A stretch of 64,000 nucleotides of DNA from Neiella marina (GTDB taxonomy: Bacteria > Pseudomonadota > Gammaproteobacteria > Enterobacterales > Neiellaceae), in the NCBI RefSeq assembly GCF_002165625.1, contig NZ_NGNS01000002.1, positions 286,661-350,660 on the forward strand. Direction: 5' to 3'. The notes beneath the pieces were generated by a model, which worked only from the letters and a program-made list of their open reading frames with translations, did no database searches and was not told the origin of the DNA. Position 1 is the first letter of the stretch. Each line of letters starts with the position of its first letter. Positions 49,462-58,972 of the stretch are shown one piece after another. A program made the position numbers and the translations under genes.

Positions 49462-50979
49462 TTACTGCTGAGGAGTTGCCTGAGGTTCTGCCGCTGGCAC
49501 TGCTTCTGCTTCGTCGGTGTTGCTCGGTTGTTCCTCGGGTTCCTCTAATTTCTCCATTAGCTCGTTAATGTTAGAGAAGCGATCTTGTTGACGCTCAAGT
49601 TCCTTTTTTCGGGAAGCTTGGCGCTCTAACCACAATAATGTTTCATAATAGCGGCGAATATTGCGAACGTAGCGAACGGGTTCATCACCGCGGGCATAGC
49701 CAAATTTAGTTTGCTTGTACCACTGTCGTTTGCGCAAAAGCGGTAAACTTTCTTGCACGTCCAACCAAGCATAGCGGTTTTTGCCGCGAATCTCCGTGAT
49801 CCTCATTGCATCGACAAGGTGACCATACCCAACATTATAGGCCGCAAGGGCAAACCACATGCGTTCATTTTCTGGCACTTTGTCGGGGATTCGAGCCAGC
49901 ATCTTCTCCAGATACTTGGCCCCGCCCATGATGCTTTGTTCCGGATCGAGCCTATCTGTGACGCCGACCCCAGATGCTGTTGCTTGGGTCAACATCATCA
50001 TGCCGCGGACACCAGTAAAGGATGTCGCCTTTGGGTTCCAGTGAGATTCTTGGTAGCTGATAGCAGCCAATAACTCCCAGTCAATGGGTTGGGCATAGCG
50101 TTCAAATAGTTTCCGATAACGCGGCAATTTACGCTTGGTAGCGCGAATAAATGCGCGCGTATCGACATAATCAAATTCATTGATATGGCTGAAATATTTA
50201 TGCTCGATTTCGGCCAGCAAGCCTTGCTCGTTGATCCAACTAAAATATTCAATAGCGATGCCGAACAAGCTGTCGTCGTCGGAATCGGAAAAGGCCCAAG
50301 CAATGTTTTGCTCATCATCGAGCGAGAAAGCAACTGACAGCTCGGGGTGAAAACGGCGCATTGAATCAAGTTGAGTGGAGTCGACCAGAGTGTAGTCGAT
50401 ATCGCCAGACAACACCTTCATCAGCAGCGAGTCACTATTATCGTTGGCACTTTCACGCCATTTCAGATCAGGGTATTGCTGTTGCTTCTCTGTTAGCTTT
50501 TCGGCATGGGCACTATTTGCCATCACCACCAGCTCGCCGGGTACCTGACTCAAACTCAGCGGCCAACGATTACCTTTCTTGAATACCACTTTCTGAGTGA
50601 CTTGATAGTAGCTGGGACCAAAGCGGAATTGGTTGCGGCGCTTTGATGTTGGCGTTAAGCCAGCAGCGGCCAAATCAATTTCATTGGCCTCGAGTTTGCT
50701 GAACAGCATGTCAATGTGATGGACTGGCACCATCTGCAGTTCAACGCCAAGATATCTGGCAAATGAATGGGCTAGGTCGTACTCCAGTCCTGTTTCACCT
50801 GATTGCGCTTGCATGTAGGTGGTGGCACCAAACAAGGTACCGACTCGCAAAACACCACGCTGTTGAATCAGTTGGAGGTGGGAGTCGGCCTGCTGAGTTT
50901 GCGGCAAACATCCCGCCAGCACGGTAGATAACGCCAGAATAAACCAAACAAACAACTGCTTTGAACGCCAACTTCTCAT
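49462..50979 (-). CDS. mltF: Membrane-bound lytic murein transglycosylase F
   Basis: Outer-membrane lipoprotein (505 residues) that cleaves peptidoglycan. The lipobox is LAGC (Cys24). A periplasmic-binding-protein-like regulatory domain (about 35-265) precedes the SLT catalytic domain with catalytic E311 (ISYQESHWNPKATS). The tail is acidic and Pro/Ala/Gln-rich. It is divergent from purL. Confidence 0.95.
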   Translation of the reverse strand: MRSWRSKQLFVWFILALSTVLAGCLPQTQQADSHLQLIQQRGVLRVGTLFGATTYMQAQSGETGLEYDLAHSFARYLGVELQMVPVHHIDMLFSKLEANEIDLAAAGLTPTSKRRNQFRFGPSYYQVTQKVVFKKGNRWPLSLSQVPGELVVMANSAHAEKLTEKQQQYPDLKWRESANDNSDSLLMKVLSGDIDYTLVDSTQLDSMRRFHPELSVAFSLDDEQNIAWAFSDSDDDSLFGIAIEYFSWINEQGLLAEIEHKYFSHINEFDYVDTRAFIRATKRKLPRYRKLFERYAQPIDWELLAAISYQESHWNPKATSFTGVRGMMMLTQATASGVGVTDRLDPEQSIMGGAKYLEKMLARIPDKVPENERMWFALAAYNVGYGHLVDAMRITEIRGKNRYAWLDVQESLPLLRKRQWYKQTKFGYARGDEPVRYVRNIRRYYETLLWLERQASRKKELERQQDRFSNINELMEKLEEPEEQPSNTDEAEAVPAAEPQATPQQ

Positions 50980-51094
50980 AAATTTTTATTTATTAATCAT
51001 ATAGCTGAGCTATTAATCTAAGCCTCATTTTAGCTTCATTAAAAGATCTTGCACTCGATTGTTGGTAATCGCTGCATTTGAACGAATTTTTGCC

Positions 51095-51100
51095 TATAAT
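51095..51100 (+). promoter_or_regulatory. purL -10 element
   Basis: TATAAT about 50 bases before the purL start. The -35 side is poor (CTGCAT at 17 bases), and no PurR operator is recognisable. Confidence 0.45.
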
Positions 51101-51151
51101 AGCGCGCCTCAATACCTTCTATCCTTTCAGATATAGAGTCCAATACCGTCT

Positions 51152-54100
51152 ATGGAAATTCTACGCGGCGCGCCTGCATTATCCGACTTTCGTATCCAGA
51201 AATTACTGGCTGCTTGTTCAAAAAATCAGCTTCCTATCGTTGATATTTATGCTGAGTACATGCACTTCGTTGAGCTTAACGGCCAACTGACCACGGAGCA
51301 ACAGGCTGAGCTGGCTCAGATCCTGACCTACGGTCCAACGATTGCGGAACACGAACCCATTGGTGCACTGATGTTGGTGACGCCGAGGCCTGGCACGATT
51401 TCGCCGTGGTCGACCAAGGCAACTGACATTGCTCACAACTGTGGTCTAGATGCTATCGTACGCATTGAGCGTGGCACTGCCTATTACATCAAGGTCGAAG
51501 GTGAGTTAACTGTGGAGCAAACCACAGTGCTGAAATCTTTATTGCACGATCGCATGATGGAAGTGGTGTTTGCTGATATGAATGAAGCGGAAGCTTTGTT
51601 CCAGCATCACACCCCAGCCCCGCACAGTTCGGTCGATATTCTTGCCGGTGGTCGAGAGGCATTGGCCAAGGCGAATGTTGATTTAGGTTTGGCTCTGGCC
51701 GAAGATGAAATCGACTACTTGGTCGAGAGTTTCATCAAGCTTGGGCGCAACCCTAACGACATTGAACTCTACATGTTTGCGCAGGCCAACTCTGAGCACT
51801 GCCGCCATAAGATTTTCAATGCCGATTGGACCATTGATGGCGTCGAACAGCCGAAATCGCTGTTCAAAATGATCAAGAACACCTTCGAGCAAACGCCAGA
51901 TTACGTTCTGTCTGCATACTCAGATAATGCCGCTGTGATGGAAGGCACCGCAGCAGGCCGCTTCTTTGCAGACCCTCAGACTCGCGAATACGGTTATCAT
52001 CAGGAAGACATTCAAATTCTGATGAAGGTTGAGACTCACAACCACCCAACGGCCATTTCTCCTTGGCCCGGCGCGGCAACCGGCTCCGGCGGTGAGATTC
52101 GTGACGAAGGTGCAACCGGTAAAGGCGCCAAGCCAAAAGCGGGCTTGGTGGGGTTCTCGGTATCTAACCTGCGTATTCCAGGTGCTGAACAGCCTTGGGA
52201 AACTGATTTTGGTAAGCCTGCCCGTATCGTTTCTGCCTTCGACATCATGATGGACGGCCCATTGGGTGGCGCAGCCTTTAACAACGAATTTGGCCGCCCG
52301 GCTTTGCTTGGCTACTTCCGAACCTATGAAGAACAAGTCAACAGCCACGCGGGCGAGGAAGTTCGCGGCTACCACAAGCCAATTATGTTGGCTGGCGGTA
52401 TTGGTAATATCCGAGACGAGCACGTCATTAAAACCCCATTCGAAGCTGGCTCTAAGCTAGTTGTGTTGGGTGGCCCGGCAATGAACATCGGTTTGGGCGG
52501 CGGTGCTGCTTCATCAATGGCATCTGGCCAATCAAGCGAAGATTTGGATTTTGCTTCGGTACAGCGTGATAACCCAGAAATGGAACGTCGCTGTCAGGAA
52601 GCCATCGATCGCTGCTGGCAGTTGGGCGATAACAACCCAATCGCCTTTATCCATGATGTTGGTGCTGGTGGTCTATCAAACGCATTCCCTGAGCTGGTTC
52701 ATGATGGCGGCTGTGGTGGTGAATTCCACTTGCGCAACGTACCAAACGATGAGCCGGGCATGAGCCCACTTGAGATTTGGTGTAACGAATCGCAAGAGCG
52801 CTATGTGCTGGCAATCAACCCTGACCAATTGGATGTCTTTGAAGCCATTTGTAAGAGAGAGCGTGCGCCATTTGCGGTGATTGGTGATGCTACAGCGGAG
52901 CAATCGCTGAAGTTGCACGATAGCCATTTCGAAAACACCCCAATCGACTTGCCACTTGATGTATTGCTTGGCAAGCCGCCGAAGATGCACCGTGATGTGC
53001 AATCTGCCAAAGCTGCTGGCCAAGCGCTGAAGTTGGATGACGTAACTCCAGCTGATGCAGCAGAGCGCTTATTGCGTTTACCAACCATTGCTGAGAAGAC
53101 TTTCTTGGTGACCATTGGCGACCGTACTGTGACCGGTATGGTGGCGCAGGATCAAATGGTTGGCCCTTGGCAGGTACCGGTAGCCAACTGTGCGGTGACC
53201 ACTGCGTCGTTCGATACTTACGCAGGTGAAGCCATGTCGATGGGCGAGCGCACGCCGGTTGCGCTGCTGGACTTCGGAGCTTCAGCTCGTTTGGCGGTTG
53301 CTGAATCCATTACCAACATTGCCGCTAACTCCATTGGTGAGCTTAAGCGCATTAAGCTGTCAGCCAACTGGATGTCAGCTGCCGGTCACCCAGGTGAAGA
53401 CGCCGGTCTGTACGAAGCAGTAAAAGCTGTCGGTGAAGAGTTGTGTGCTGAAGTTGGTTTAACCATCCCTGTGGGTAAAGACTCGATGTCGATGAAGACT
53501 CGCTGGCAAGATAACGGTGAAGATAAGTCGGTAACAGCGCCAATGTCTCTGGTTATTACTGCGTTCAGCCGTGTGCTGGATGTTCGCCAATCGGTGACGC
53601 CACAGCTGCGCACAGACAAAGGTGACACTGAGTTATTGCTCGTTGACTTAGGTAAAGGTCAAAACCGTTTGGGCGCTTCTTGTTTGGCACAGGTTTACAA
53701 GCAGTTAGGTGATGTTGCGCCAGATCTAGATGACAACCAATTGTTGTTGCAATTCTTCAATGCCATCCAAGCCTTGGTGCAAGACGAGAAGTTACTCGCT
53801 TACCATGACCGCTCTGACGGTGGCTTGTTCACCACGGTGGCGGAAATGGCCTTTGCTGGCCACACCGGCGTGACCGTTGATATTGCCAATCTTGGTGACA
53901 ATGATCTGGCTGCGCTCTACAGCGAAGAACTTGGTGCTGTTGTGCAAATTGCCGCAGCCGAGCGTGCTGCGGTATTGAAAGTATTCGCGGACAACGGTTT
54001 GGCTGATTACGTACACGTGATTGGTGGTCTAAACGATACTGATACCATCGACTTTGTTCGCGGTGACACAAACGTTCTGAGTAACACTCGTACTCACTTC

Positions 54101-55045
54101 CGTATGGCGTGGGCTGAAACGACTCACAACATGCAAGCGCTCCGTGATAACCCAGAGTGCGCTAAGCAAGAGTTTGATGCCAAAGCTAATGCTGCCGACC
54201 CGGGCATCCAAGTTGATCTAGGCTACGATCTAAACCAAGACGTGGCGGCGCCATACATTGGCACCGGCGCCGCACCTAAGATCGCTATCTTGCGCGAGCA
54301 GGGCGTGAACTCTCACGTTGAAATGGCGGCAGCTTTTGACCGTGCGGGCTTTGCTGCAATTGACGTTCACATGAGCGACGTACTGGCGGGCGATATCGAC
54401 TTTGATCAATTCAAAGGTCTGGTTGCTTGCGGTGGCTTCTCATATGGTGACGTGTTGGGGGCAGGTGAAGGTTGGGCTAAGTCTATTCTGTTCAACAGCC
54501 AAGCTCGCGATGCCTTCCAAGGCTTCTTCCATCGCCAAGACACTTTTAGTTTAGGGGTGTGTAACGGTTGCCAGATGATGTCTAACTTGAAAGGCCTGAT
54601 CCCAGGTGCCGAGTTGTGGCCACGATTCGTTCGTAACAATTCTGAACGCTTTGAAGCGCGCTTTAGCACAGTGAAGATCGCCGAAAGCCCATCGGTGCTG
54701 TTCAAAGGAATGGCAGGGTCACGCATGCCTATCGCAGTATCGCACGGCGAAGGTCGCACTGAATTTGCCAACACGGATGCCCTTGCTGCACTGCAGCAAT
54801 CAGGTACAGTGGCGATGAACTACGTGGATAATAACGGTCAGTTTACCGAACAATACCCACTCAACCCTAACGGTTCACCGCAAGGTATTACTTCGGTGAC
54901 TTCTGCTGATGGTCGCGCCACTATTATGATGCCGCACCCTGAACGAGTCTTCCGTGCAGTAAGTAACTCCTGGGCGCCAGATAGCTGGCAAGAAGATAGC
55001 CCATGGATGCGGCTGTTCCGCAATGCTCGCGTATTTGTTGGCTAA
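51152..55045 (+). CDS. purL: Phosphoribosylformylglycinamidine synthase
   Basis: Large single-chain FGAM synthase of purine synthesis (1297 residues; E. coli 1295). The ATP-grasp-like synthase part includes [15 protein letters not shown] sequence ([20 protein letters not shown]), and the C-terminal class I glutaminase has [12 protein letters not shown] and MPHPERVFR. The N-terminus [19 protein letters not shown] matches relatives. Confidence 0.98.
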   Translation: MEILRGAPALSDFRIQKLLAACSKNQLPIVDIYAEYMHFVELNGQLTTEQQAELAQILTYGPTIAEHEPIGALMLVTPRPGTISPWSTKATDIAHNCGLDAIVRIERGTAYYIKVEGELTVEQTTVLKSLLHDRMMEVVFADMNEAEALFQHHTPAPHSSVDILAGGREALAKANVDLGLALAEDEIDYLVESFIKLGRNPNDIELYMFAQANSEHCRHKIFNADWTIDGVEQPKSLFKMIKNTFEQTPDYVLSAYSDNAAVMEGTAAGRFFADPQTREYGYHQEDIQILMKVETHNHPTAISPWPGAATGSGGEIRDEGATGKGAKPKAGLVGFSVSNLRIPGAEQPWETDFGKPARIVSAFDIMMDGPLGGAAFNNEFGRPALLGYFRTYEEQVNSHAGEEVRGYHKPIMLAGGIGNIRDEHVIKTPFEAGSKLVVLGGPAMNIGLGGGAASSMASGQSSEDLDFASVQRDNPEMERRCQEAIDRCWQLGDNNPIAFIHDVGAGGLSNAFPELVHDGGCGGEFHLRNVPNDEPGMSPLEIWCNESQERYVLAINPDQLDVFEAICKRERAPFAVIGDATAEQSLKLHDSHFENTPIDLPLDVLLGKPPKMHRDVQSAKAAGQALKLDDVTPADAAERLLRLPTIAEKTFLVTIGDRTVTGMVAQDQMVGPWQVPVANCAVTTASFDTYAGEAMSMGERTPVALLDFGASARLAVAESITNIAANSIGELKRIKLSANWMSAAGHPGEDAGLYEAVKAVGEELCAEVGLTIPVGKDSMSMKTRWQDNGEDKSVTAPMSLVITAFSRVLDVRQSVTPQLRTDKGDTELLLVDLGKGQNRLGASCLAQVYKQLGDVAPDLDDNQLLLQFFNAIQALVQDEKLLAYHDRSDGGLFTTVAEMAFAGHTGVTVDIANLGDNDLAALYSEELGAVVQIAAAERAAVLKVFADNGLADYVHVIGGLNDTDTIDFVRGDTNVLSNTRTHFRMAWAETTHNMQALRDNPECAKQEFDAKANAADPGIQVDLGYDLNQDVAAPYIGTGAAPKIAILREQGVNSHVEMAAAFDRAGFAAIDVHMSDVLAGDIDFDQFKGLVACGGFSYGDVLGAGEGWAKSILFNSQARDAFQGFFHRQDTFSLGVCNGCQMMSNLKGLIPGAELWPRFVRNNSERFEARFSTVKIAESPSVLFKGMAGSRMPIAVSHGEGRTEFANTDALAALQQSGTVAMNYVDNNGQFTEQYPLNPNGSPQGITSVTSADGRATIMMPHPERVFRAVSNSWAPDSWQEDSPWMRLFRNARVFVG

Positions 55046-55065
55046 TAGGCCTGAGAGCGAATTGA

Positions 55066-55095
55066 TAAAAAACGGAGCTTAGGCTCCGTTTTTTA
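55066..55095. terminator. Bidirectional terminator purL / pheA
   Basis: Eight-base-pair stem AACGGAGC/GCTCCGTT with a TTAG loop; A-run before and T-run after, between two convergent genes. Confidence 0.9.
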
Positions 55096-55131
55096 TTATG
55101 TGATTCTCTATTTCTTGAAATTTAACAACTG

Positions 55132-56298
55132 TTAATCGAGCTCCGGCTCCGTGGGCTTGATGTCGTCGCTGGGGTAGCAGCCTAGCACTTTGATAAAGGT
55201 TGTAATGTCTTGCAACTGCTCCATCGCCAATTGCATATTGCTGCTTTTAACGTTGCACTCAACATCCACGTAAAACATCTCTTCCCAAGGGTTGCCCGGA
55301 ATTGGTCGCGATTCTAGCTTGCACATGTTGATATTGTTTTGCTTCAAAATCAGCAAGGCATCTACCAGCGCACCAGGACGTTGTTTTACCGACATGATAA
55401 AGGTTGTTTTAGCCGGAATTTGCTCAGCAACATCAACTGGTTTACGAGCAATAACGATAAAGCGGCTAAAGTTCTGCGCTTGATTGGCCAACCCTGTGCG
55501 GATTGGCGTTAAGCCATAGAGTCTGCCTCCTTCGGCGTTGCCGATGGCAGCGACATCATCACGCTTCATGTTGGCGACCACTTCAAAGGCATGGGATGTG
55601 GCATCGGTTCGCTCGACCGTGACATCGGAAAGCATGCCAAGATAGTCGCTGCATTGCGCGATAGGTTGGAAGTGAGAGTAAATGGTTCGAATTTTTTCTT
55701 CGGTCGTGTCGGTGGCAACCAGTAAACAGTGCTCTACTGGCACGGATAGTTCACCGATGATATGTAAGCTGGTGTGCTGCAGCACATCGTACACCTCATT
55801 GATACCACCAGAAGAGGTGTTTTCAATCGGCAACAGTGCATAGTCAGCTAAGCCATTTTCGACTTTGGCGATAATTTCTTTGAAGTTCTTACAGCCGTGT
55901 TCAATGACCTCTTCGGCTCGGCGAGCGAAGTATTTATGTGCCGCTAGGTGACTATATGACCCCTGTTGACCGAGAAATGCCACTCTGACTTTATTGGCGA
56001 TGGTCTCTGGATTGATGTGTTGCTGTAAGTAAGCCTGTTGGAGTAACACCGAATCTTCAATCACGCTATGAAACACTTGCGTCACGTAATGTGAATCGAG
56101 CTCTAGCGGTTTGCCTTGCTCAATGAGTTCAACAAGTAGCTGTTGCTCGCGGCTGGTATCCCGAATTGGCTTGCTGCTGGCGAGTTTACTTTTGGCAACT
56201 TCAATGCTCAGCGCGCGTCGCTGGGCCAAAAGCTTGAGCAAATCGCTATCCGTTTGCGAGATCTGTAGGCGAACCTCGTTCAAATCAGGTGAAGACAT
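55132..56298 (-). CDS. pheA: Bifunctional chorismate mutase / prephenate dehydratase
   Basis: Converts chorismate to phenylpyruvate for phenylalanine (388 residues). Chorismate mutase is residues 1-90 (RLQISQTDSDLLKLLAQRR). Prephenate dehydratase is about 105-285 (FLGQQGSYSHLAA, the ENTSSGGINEV and TDATSHAF motifs). The C-terminal ACT domain binds phenylalanine (ESRPIPGNPWEEMFYVD). ATG at 56298 follows AAGGA by six bases. A phenylalanine attenuator lies upstream. Confidence 0.97.
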   Translation of the reverse strand: MSSPDLNEVRLQISQTDSDLLKLLAQRRALSIEVAKSKLASSKPIRDTSREQQLLVELIEQGKPLELDSHYVTQVFHSVIEDSVLLQQAYLQQHINPETIANKVRVAFLGQQGSYSHLAAHKYFARRAEEVIEHGCKNFKEIIAKVENGLADYALLPIENTSSGGINEVYDVLQHTSLHIIGELSVPVEHCLLVATDTTEEKIRTIYSHFQPIAQCSDYLGMLSDVTVERTDATSHAFEVVANMKRDDVAAIGNAEGGRLYGLTPIRTGLANQAQNFSRFIVIARKPVDVAEQIPAKTTFIMSVKQRPGALVDALLILKQNNINMCKLESRPIPGNPWEEMFYVDVECNVKSSNMQLAMEQLQDITTFIKVLGCYPSDDIKPTEPELD

Positions 56299-56329
56299 GG
56301 CTTGTCCTTGCAACTTTTACATCTAAAAC

Positions 56330-56407
56330 AAAAAAGGCCTCCCGTTGTGTGGGAGGCCTGTGTTTGGTATCCGCTCAATACAACACAACCACCCGCTATG
56401 AGGTGGT
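56330..56407 (-). promoter_or_regulatory. pheA transcription attenuator
   Basis: In minus-strand order: a pause hairpin ACCACC/GGTGGT (56388-56407), a GTTGTGT segment (56383-56389), then a terminator with an eight-base-pair GGCCTCCC/GGGAGGCC stem (56336-56358) and six T. The terminator loop reads ACACAAC, the exact complement of GTTGTGT, so an antiterminator can form. Stalling at the Phe codons of pheL would free it. Confidence 0.88.
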
Positions 56408-56446
56408 AAAAAACGAAAAAATCAGGTGTTGTTGGAGTCGTTTCAT
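56396..56446 (-). CDS. pheL: pheA leader peptide PheL
   Basis: Sixteen-residue leader MKRLQQHLIFSFFTTS with three Phe codons within four positions just before the stop. The stop codon lies inside the pause hairpin, as attenuation requires: a ribosome stalled on the Phe codons covers the first arm. The gene order raiA-pheL-pheA is that of E. coli. No good ribosome-binding site is visible, and the predicted transcription start is at or next to the ATG. Confidence 0.78.
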   Translation of the reverse strand: MKRLQQHLIFSFFTTS

Positions 56447-56453
56447 GGCTGAC

Positions 56454-56482
56454 AATCTAAGGAATAGGGCGGCTGCTGTCAA
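56454..56482 (-). promoter_or_regulatory. pheL-pheA promoter
   Basis: Minus strand: perfect -35 TTGACA, 17 bases, -10 TAGATT. The start of transcription would be about 56446-56448, that is at the pheL ATG. Confidence 0.7.
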
Positions 56483-56493
56483 CCAAAATTGAC

Positions 56494-56518
56494 GCGAGTA
56501 CGCCCTTGACGTACTCGC
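56494..56518 (-). terminator. Hairpin after raiA
   Basis: Perfect nine-base-pair inverted repeat GCGAGTACG/CGTACTCGC with a seven-base loop, followed on the minus strand by GTCAATTTT. A weak terminator for raiA is the likely role. Confidence 0.5.
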
Positions 56519-56532
56519 TTTGACTTGAAGTT

Positions 56533-56835
56533 TTATGCGGCTTGAGTTCTCGCTGTTGTTTGTTTGCCCCGATGACGGATCACCTGCTGTTTCAGCTTAT
56601 CGACAAGACGATTGGTGGCCGTTTGAAAGTTCTCATGATTCGCCTTGGCGAAGATTTCATTGCCCGGAGTGAGGATACGGGCTTCGACCATAATGTCGTT
56701 GCCATCTTTTTCAATAACGACACGAGGGTTGATCAGCTGGACGTCAAGACGCTCTAGTTTGCTAAATGCATAGCTGATGTGCTCGCGAATGGAAGGGGTA
56801 ACAGGCATTGTTTTACAGGTGATTTCGATATTCAT
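56533..56835 (-). CDS. raiA: Ribosome hibernation / translation inhibitor protein (RaiA/HPF family)
   Basis: Short ribosome-associated inhibitor (100 residues) that binds the 30S A/P region in stationary phase. Family features are MNIEITCKTMPVTPSIREHI and the central KDGNDIMVEARI strand pair; the basic Arg/Lys-rich tail (KQQVIRHRGKQTTAR) is present. The start at 56835 has AGGAG seven bases upstream; the longer open frame is not homologous. Position before pheL-pheA favours the name raiA, though short HPF is the alternative. Confidence 0.9.
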   Translation of the reverse strand: MNIEITCKTMPVTPSIREHISYAFSKLERLDVQLINPRVVIEKDGNDIMVEARILTPGNEIFAKANHENFQTATNRLVDKLKQQVIRHRGKQTTARTQAA

Positions 56836-57058
56836 CGTGGGCTCCTTTTTTGCTTGCCTCGAAATCAGAATACGAACTGACACGGAGAATAATGTGATGC
56901 AAATCAATTTCGTGAAGGCGGAAAAAAGTTCCCAGATTATTTGTGAGAAGGACTGCAATAACGGCTTGAGGAAGATGGCTCTTTGCAACCACTCAGTTAC
57001 ATTAAGCTAATATATAGAGCCTGCCGAGGACAGATAGGTGGTAGTAATTTAACCCGTG

Positions 57059-57163
57059 CTACTGGCGAGAACCGTCTTTTCTGTTGCTTCGCAAGCCAAG
57101 GCCAAACATAAACTCTAAAGCAAACACTATTGCTAACAATCCAAGCACCAAATAAATCGTCAT
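57059..57163 (-). CDS. Possible small single-pass membrane protein (34 aa)
   Basis: A 34-codon frame encoding one hydrophobic helix (about residues 3-24, LVLGLLAIVFALEFMFGLGL) followed by a positive tail (RSNRKDGSRQ), predicting the tail in the cytoplasm. It lies in an otherwise empty gap between flgN and raiA. There is no strong ribosome-binding site, so it is tentative. Confidence 0.4.
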   Translation of the reverse strand: MTIYLVLGLLAIVFALEFMFGLGLRSNRKDGSRQ

Positions 57164-57276
57164 CGAATCAGCCACTTTAGTCTTAAACGGTTAAAAGATG
57201 AGCTATTGAAAGGCGCAACAGCTTCTGCTGTCAAGAATTTGGCGAACATTATGATATTAATGTGAGTTTTATCTCG

Positions 57277-57696
57277 TTACACCGATACCACGTTGCCTGA
57301 GCGGCCTAGATTACTGGTACCGCCTTGGGCATTGTATGTCACCCCTGACTGCTTGCTCGCTTTTGCCAGAACATTTTGTAAGCGGCCGATACTGGTCATT
57401 GCCAGAGCGATCATCCGGCCATTGCTCTCGTTGAGCTCTTTGCAAAGTTTGAGCAGCGATTTGGCTTTGGTGGCTTGTTGCTTTAGTTCGGCGGTATCTA
57501 GTTGATGTTTGGCAAGTGCCTGATCGCCAATTTGAAGCTCTTTCAGTAAGGCTGTTTTCTGCGGCGGGATACTCGCTAAGGAATCTAGTTGGCGCTCGAC
57601 CAAAACGCGCTGCTCCTCGGTTAGAAGCTGCTGCAGTAGTTTGAGTCGTTCAAGCTGTTTTTCTAATAGGGCTGTTGCTGCGTGTTGCTGGTTCAT
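57277..57696 (-). CDS. flgN: Flagellar export chaperone FlgN
   Basis: Cytoplasmic chaperone (139 residues) for hook-associated proteins FlgK and FlgL. Helical and Leu/Gln-rich throughout, with the C-terminal SGVTYNAQGGT segment typical of the family. Its ATG overlaps the flgM stop codon by one base (TAATG), so the two are translationally coupled. Confidence 0.9.
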   Translation of the reverse strand: MNQQHAATALLEKQLERLKLLQQLLTEEQRVLVERQLDSLASIPPQKTALLKELQIGDQALAKHQLDTAELKQQATKAKSLLKLCKELNESNGRMIALAMTSIGRLQNVLAKASKQSGVTYNAQGGTSNLGRSGNVVSV

Positions 57697-58049
57697 TAGG
57701 CGCCTGTCAGATTTCCGAGTTCTTTCTCGAAAGCCTGCAGTTTTTGGGCCAATTTTTCAGGGTCAACTTTGTATTGGCCCTCAGCGATCGCTTTTTTGAT
57801 GTTCGCAACTCGCTCCTGGCTGAATGAAGGGGAACTTGCCATGGCTCGTTGCATGCTACCTAATGATTGGGCTTGTTGAGTGAGTGACACCGAATCTTTT
57901 ACCGCAGCAGGGCTTGCCTGCTGGTTTGATTGGCTTTGGGATTGGGTAGTTTGTCTATTTTGTTGAATCTGAACTTCAGACTTACCGGCAGTCGAGCCTT
58001 TCACCTGATTGCCAGGATTTCCTTGCACGCGGTTTGTGTCGATAGCCAT
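57696..58049 (-). CDS. flgM: Anti-sigma-28 factor FlgM
   Basis: Holds FliA inactive until the hook is finished, then is exported (117 residues). The N-terminus MAIDTNRVQ is followed by a long Gln/Ser-rich disordered part. The C-terminal sigma-binding helices include ERVANIKKAIAEGQYKVDPEKLAQKLQAFE. The ATG at 58049 matches the family start. A sigma-28 promoter lies directly upstream. Confidence 0.94.
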   Translation of the reverse strand: MAIDTNRVQGNPGNQVKGSTAGKSEVQIQQNRQTTQSQSQSNQQASPAAVKDSVSLTQQAQSLGSMQRAMASSPSFSQERVANIKKAIAEGQYKVDPEKLAQKLQAFEKELGNLTGA

Positions 58050-58087
58050 AATTGATTCCAACTCGAAAGATCGTTTCTCTGCCTAGT

Positions 58088-58114
58088 ATATCGGAGCGAT
58101 TAAAAAAATCTTTA
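58088..58114 (-). promoter_or_regulatory. Sigma-28 (FliA) promoter of flgM-flgN
   Basis: Minus strand: TAAA, exactly 15 bases, then TCCGATAT, matching TAAA-N15-GCCGATAA at all four -35 and six of eight -10 positions. The start codon of flgM is about 39 bases downstream. Confidence 0.85.
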
Positions 58115-58123
58115 ATGAATTTA

Positions 58124-58843
58124 TCAAATTTTTATCTGAACCTTGCCGGTGGCAACGACAACGGCATTTATTTTCCGGCCAGACCGCTTGTTTTGAACGC
58201 GTATGGTATCGCCTTGGGTACCATTGTTGAGTGCGAGCCCTTCGGTTTTGATGCGCAGGCCGCTGCCCGCTGCTTCGATAATGACGTCTTCACCTTTACA
58301 CACTTGGCATAACGATCGTTTGCGAATGACTTGATTGGCACTCACCGATTGTCGCGATTTGGAGCCTAGTACTTCCGATGGATCGGTGAAATAGCCACCG
58401 CGTAATGAAAATGTATCACGGTATTCTATGGCCACATCAGCCTCTTCGAGCACGTGCCCGCTGGCTATTGCCGTTGTTGTGATGACTGCTGCTTGCAGTT
58501 TTTTTATCTGTGTCGGTACATAAAGTGACCAAATTACGTCACCAGACTCAGCAATGCATTGGGTGTGAATCGTGCTATTTCGAGATATAGCTTGTTTGTT
58601 GCCACTTACTTTAAAGCTCAAATCATTCGGGCAATCTGCCAGCTTAATCCGCGGGTCTAAACCACGAATACCGATTTCCCAGCGGGTCGTGTCATTGCTT
58701 TCCACTTGCGACTCGATAAACTCTCGCACTTGCTGACGAAGATCATCGAGCGAAAAGGCTGCTCTCGATGTGAATGATGTGACGCAACCGACAGTCAGGA
58801 TAAGCACTGTAAGTAAGGTGCTAAATCCGTTTGGATTTTTCAT
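58124..58843 (-). CDS. flgA: Flagellar P-ring assembly chaperone FlgA
   Basis: Periplasmic chaperone (239 residues) for the P-ring protein FlgI. A signal peptide (STLLTVLILTVGCVTSFTSRAAF) is followed by the SAF-domain region (AIASGHVLEEADVAIEYRD) and the C-terminal beta domain (GEDVIIEAAGSGLRIKTEGLALNNG). ATG at 58843 has GGGA six bases upstream; ATG 58855 is an alternative. A sigma-54 site lies about 84 bases upstream. Confidence 0.93.
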   Translation of the reverse strand: MKNPNGFSTLLTVLILTVGCVTSFTSRAAFSLDDLRQQVREFIESQVESNDTTRWEIGIRGLDPRIKLADCPNDLSFKVSGNKQAISRNSTIHTQCIAESGDVIWSLYVPTQIKKLQAAVITTTAIASGHVLEEADVAIEYRDTFSLRGGYFTDPSEVLGSKSRQSVSANQVIRKRSLCQVCKGEDVIIEAAGSGLRIKTEGLALNNGTQGDTIRVQNKRSGRKINAVVVATGKVQIKI

Positions 58844-58926
58844 CTGATTTCCCATAGATTCAGCTATGATGTATAAACCTGCGAGTGTCGAGACTCTGAC
58901 ACAAGCAATTAATTTCAAAGGTGTCA

Positions 58927-58942
58927 CGCAAAGGCTGTGCCA
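58927..58942 (-). promoter_or_regulatory. Sigma-54 promoter of flgA
   Basis: Minus strand TGGCAC-A-GCCT-TTGCG has the -24 GG and -12 GC elements with correct spacing, and differs from the consensus TGGCACR-N4-TTGCW only at the last base. It overlaps the upstream region of the divergent cheV. Confidence 0.82.
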
Positions 58943-58972
58943 CCTAGTTGCACCAGAAGTGAGGTTGCATTC

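Noticed and set aside
51920..52423. 167-codon open frame antisense to purL
   Set aside because: It mirrors a strongly conserved purL segment; long antisense frames are expected in such codon usage.
58938..58953. Second sigma-54-like site on the plus strand before cheV
   Set aside because: TGCCAC and TTGCA are present, but the spacing is one base short and the -24 GG is changed, so it does not fit.
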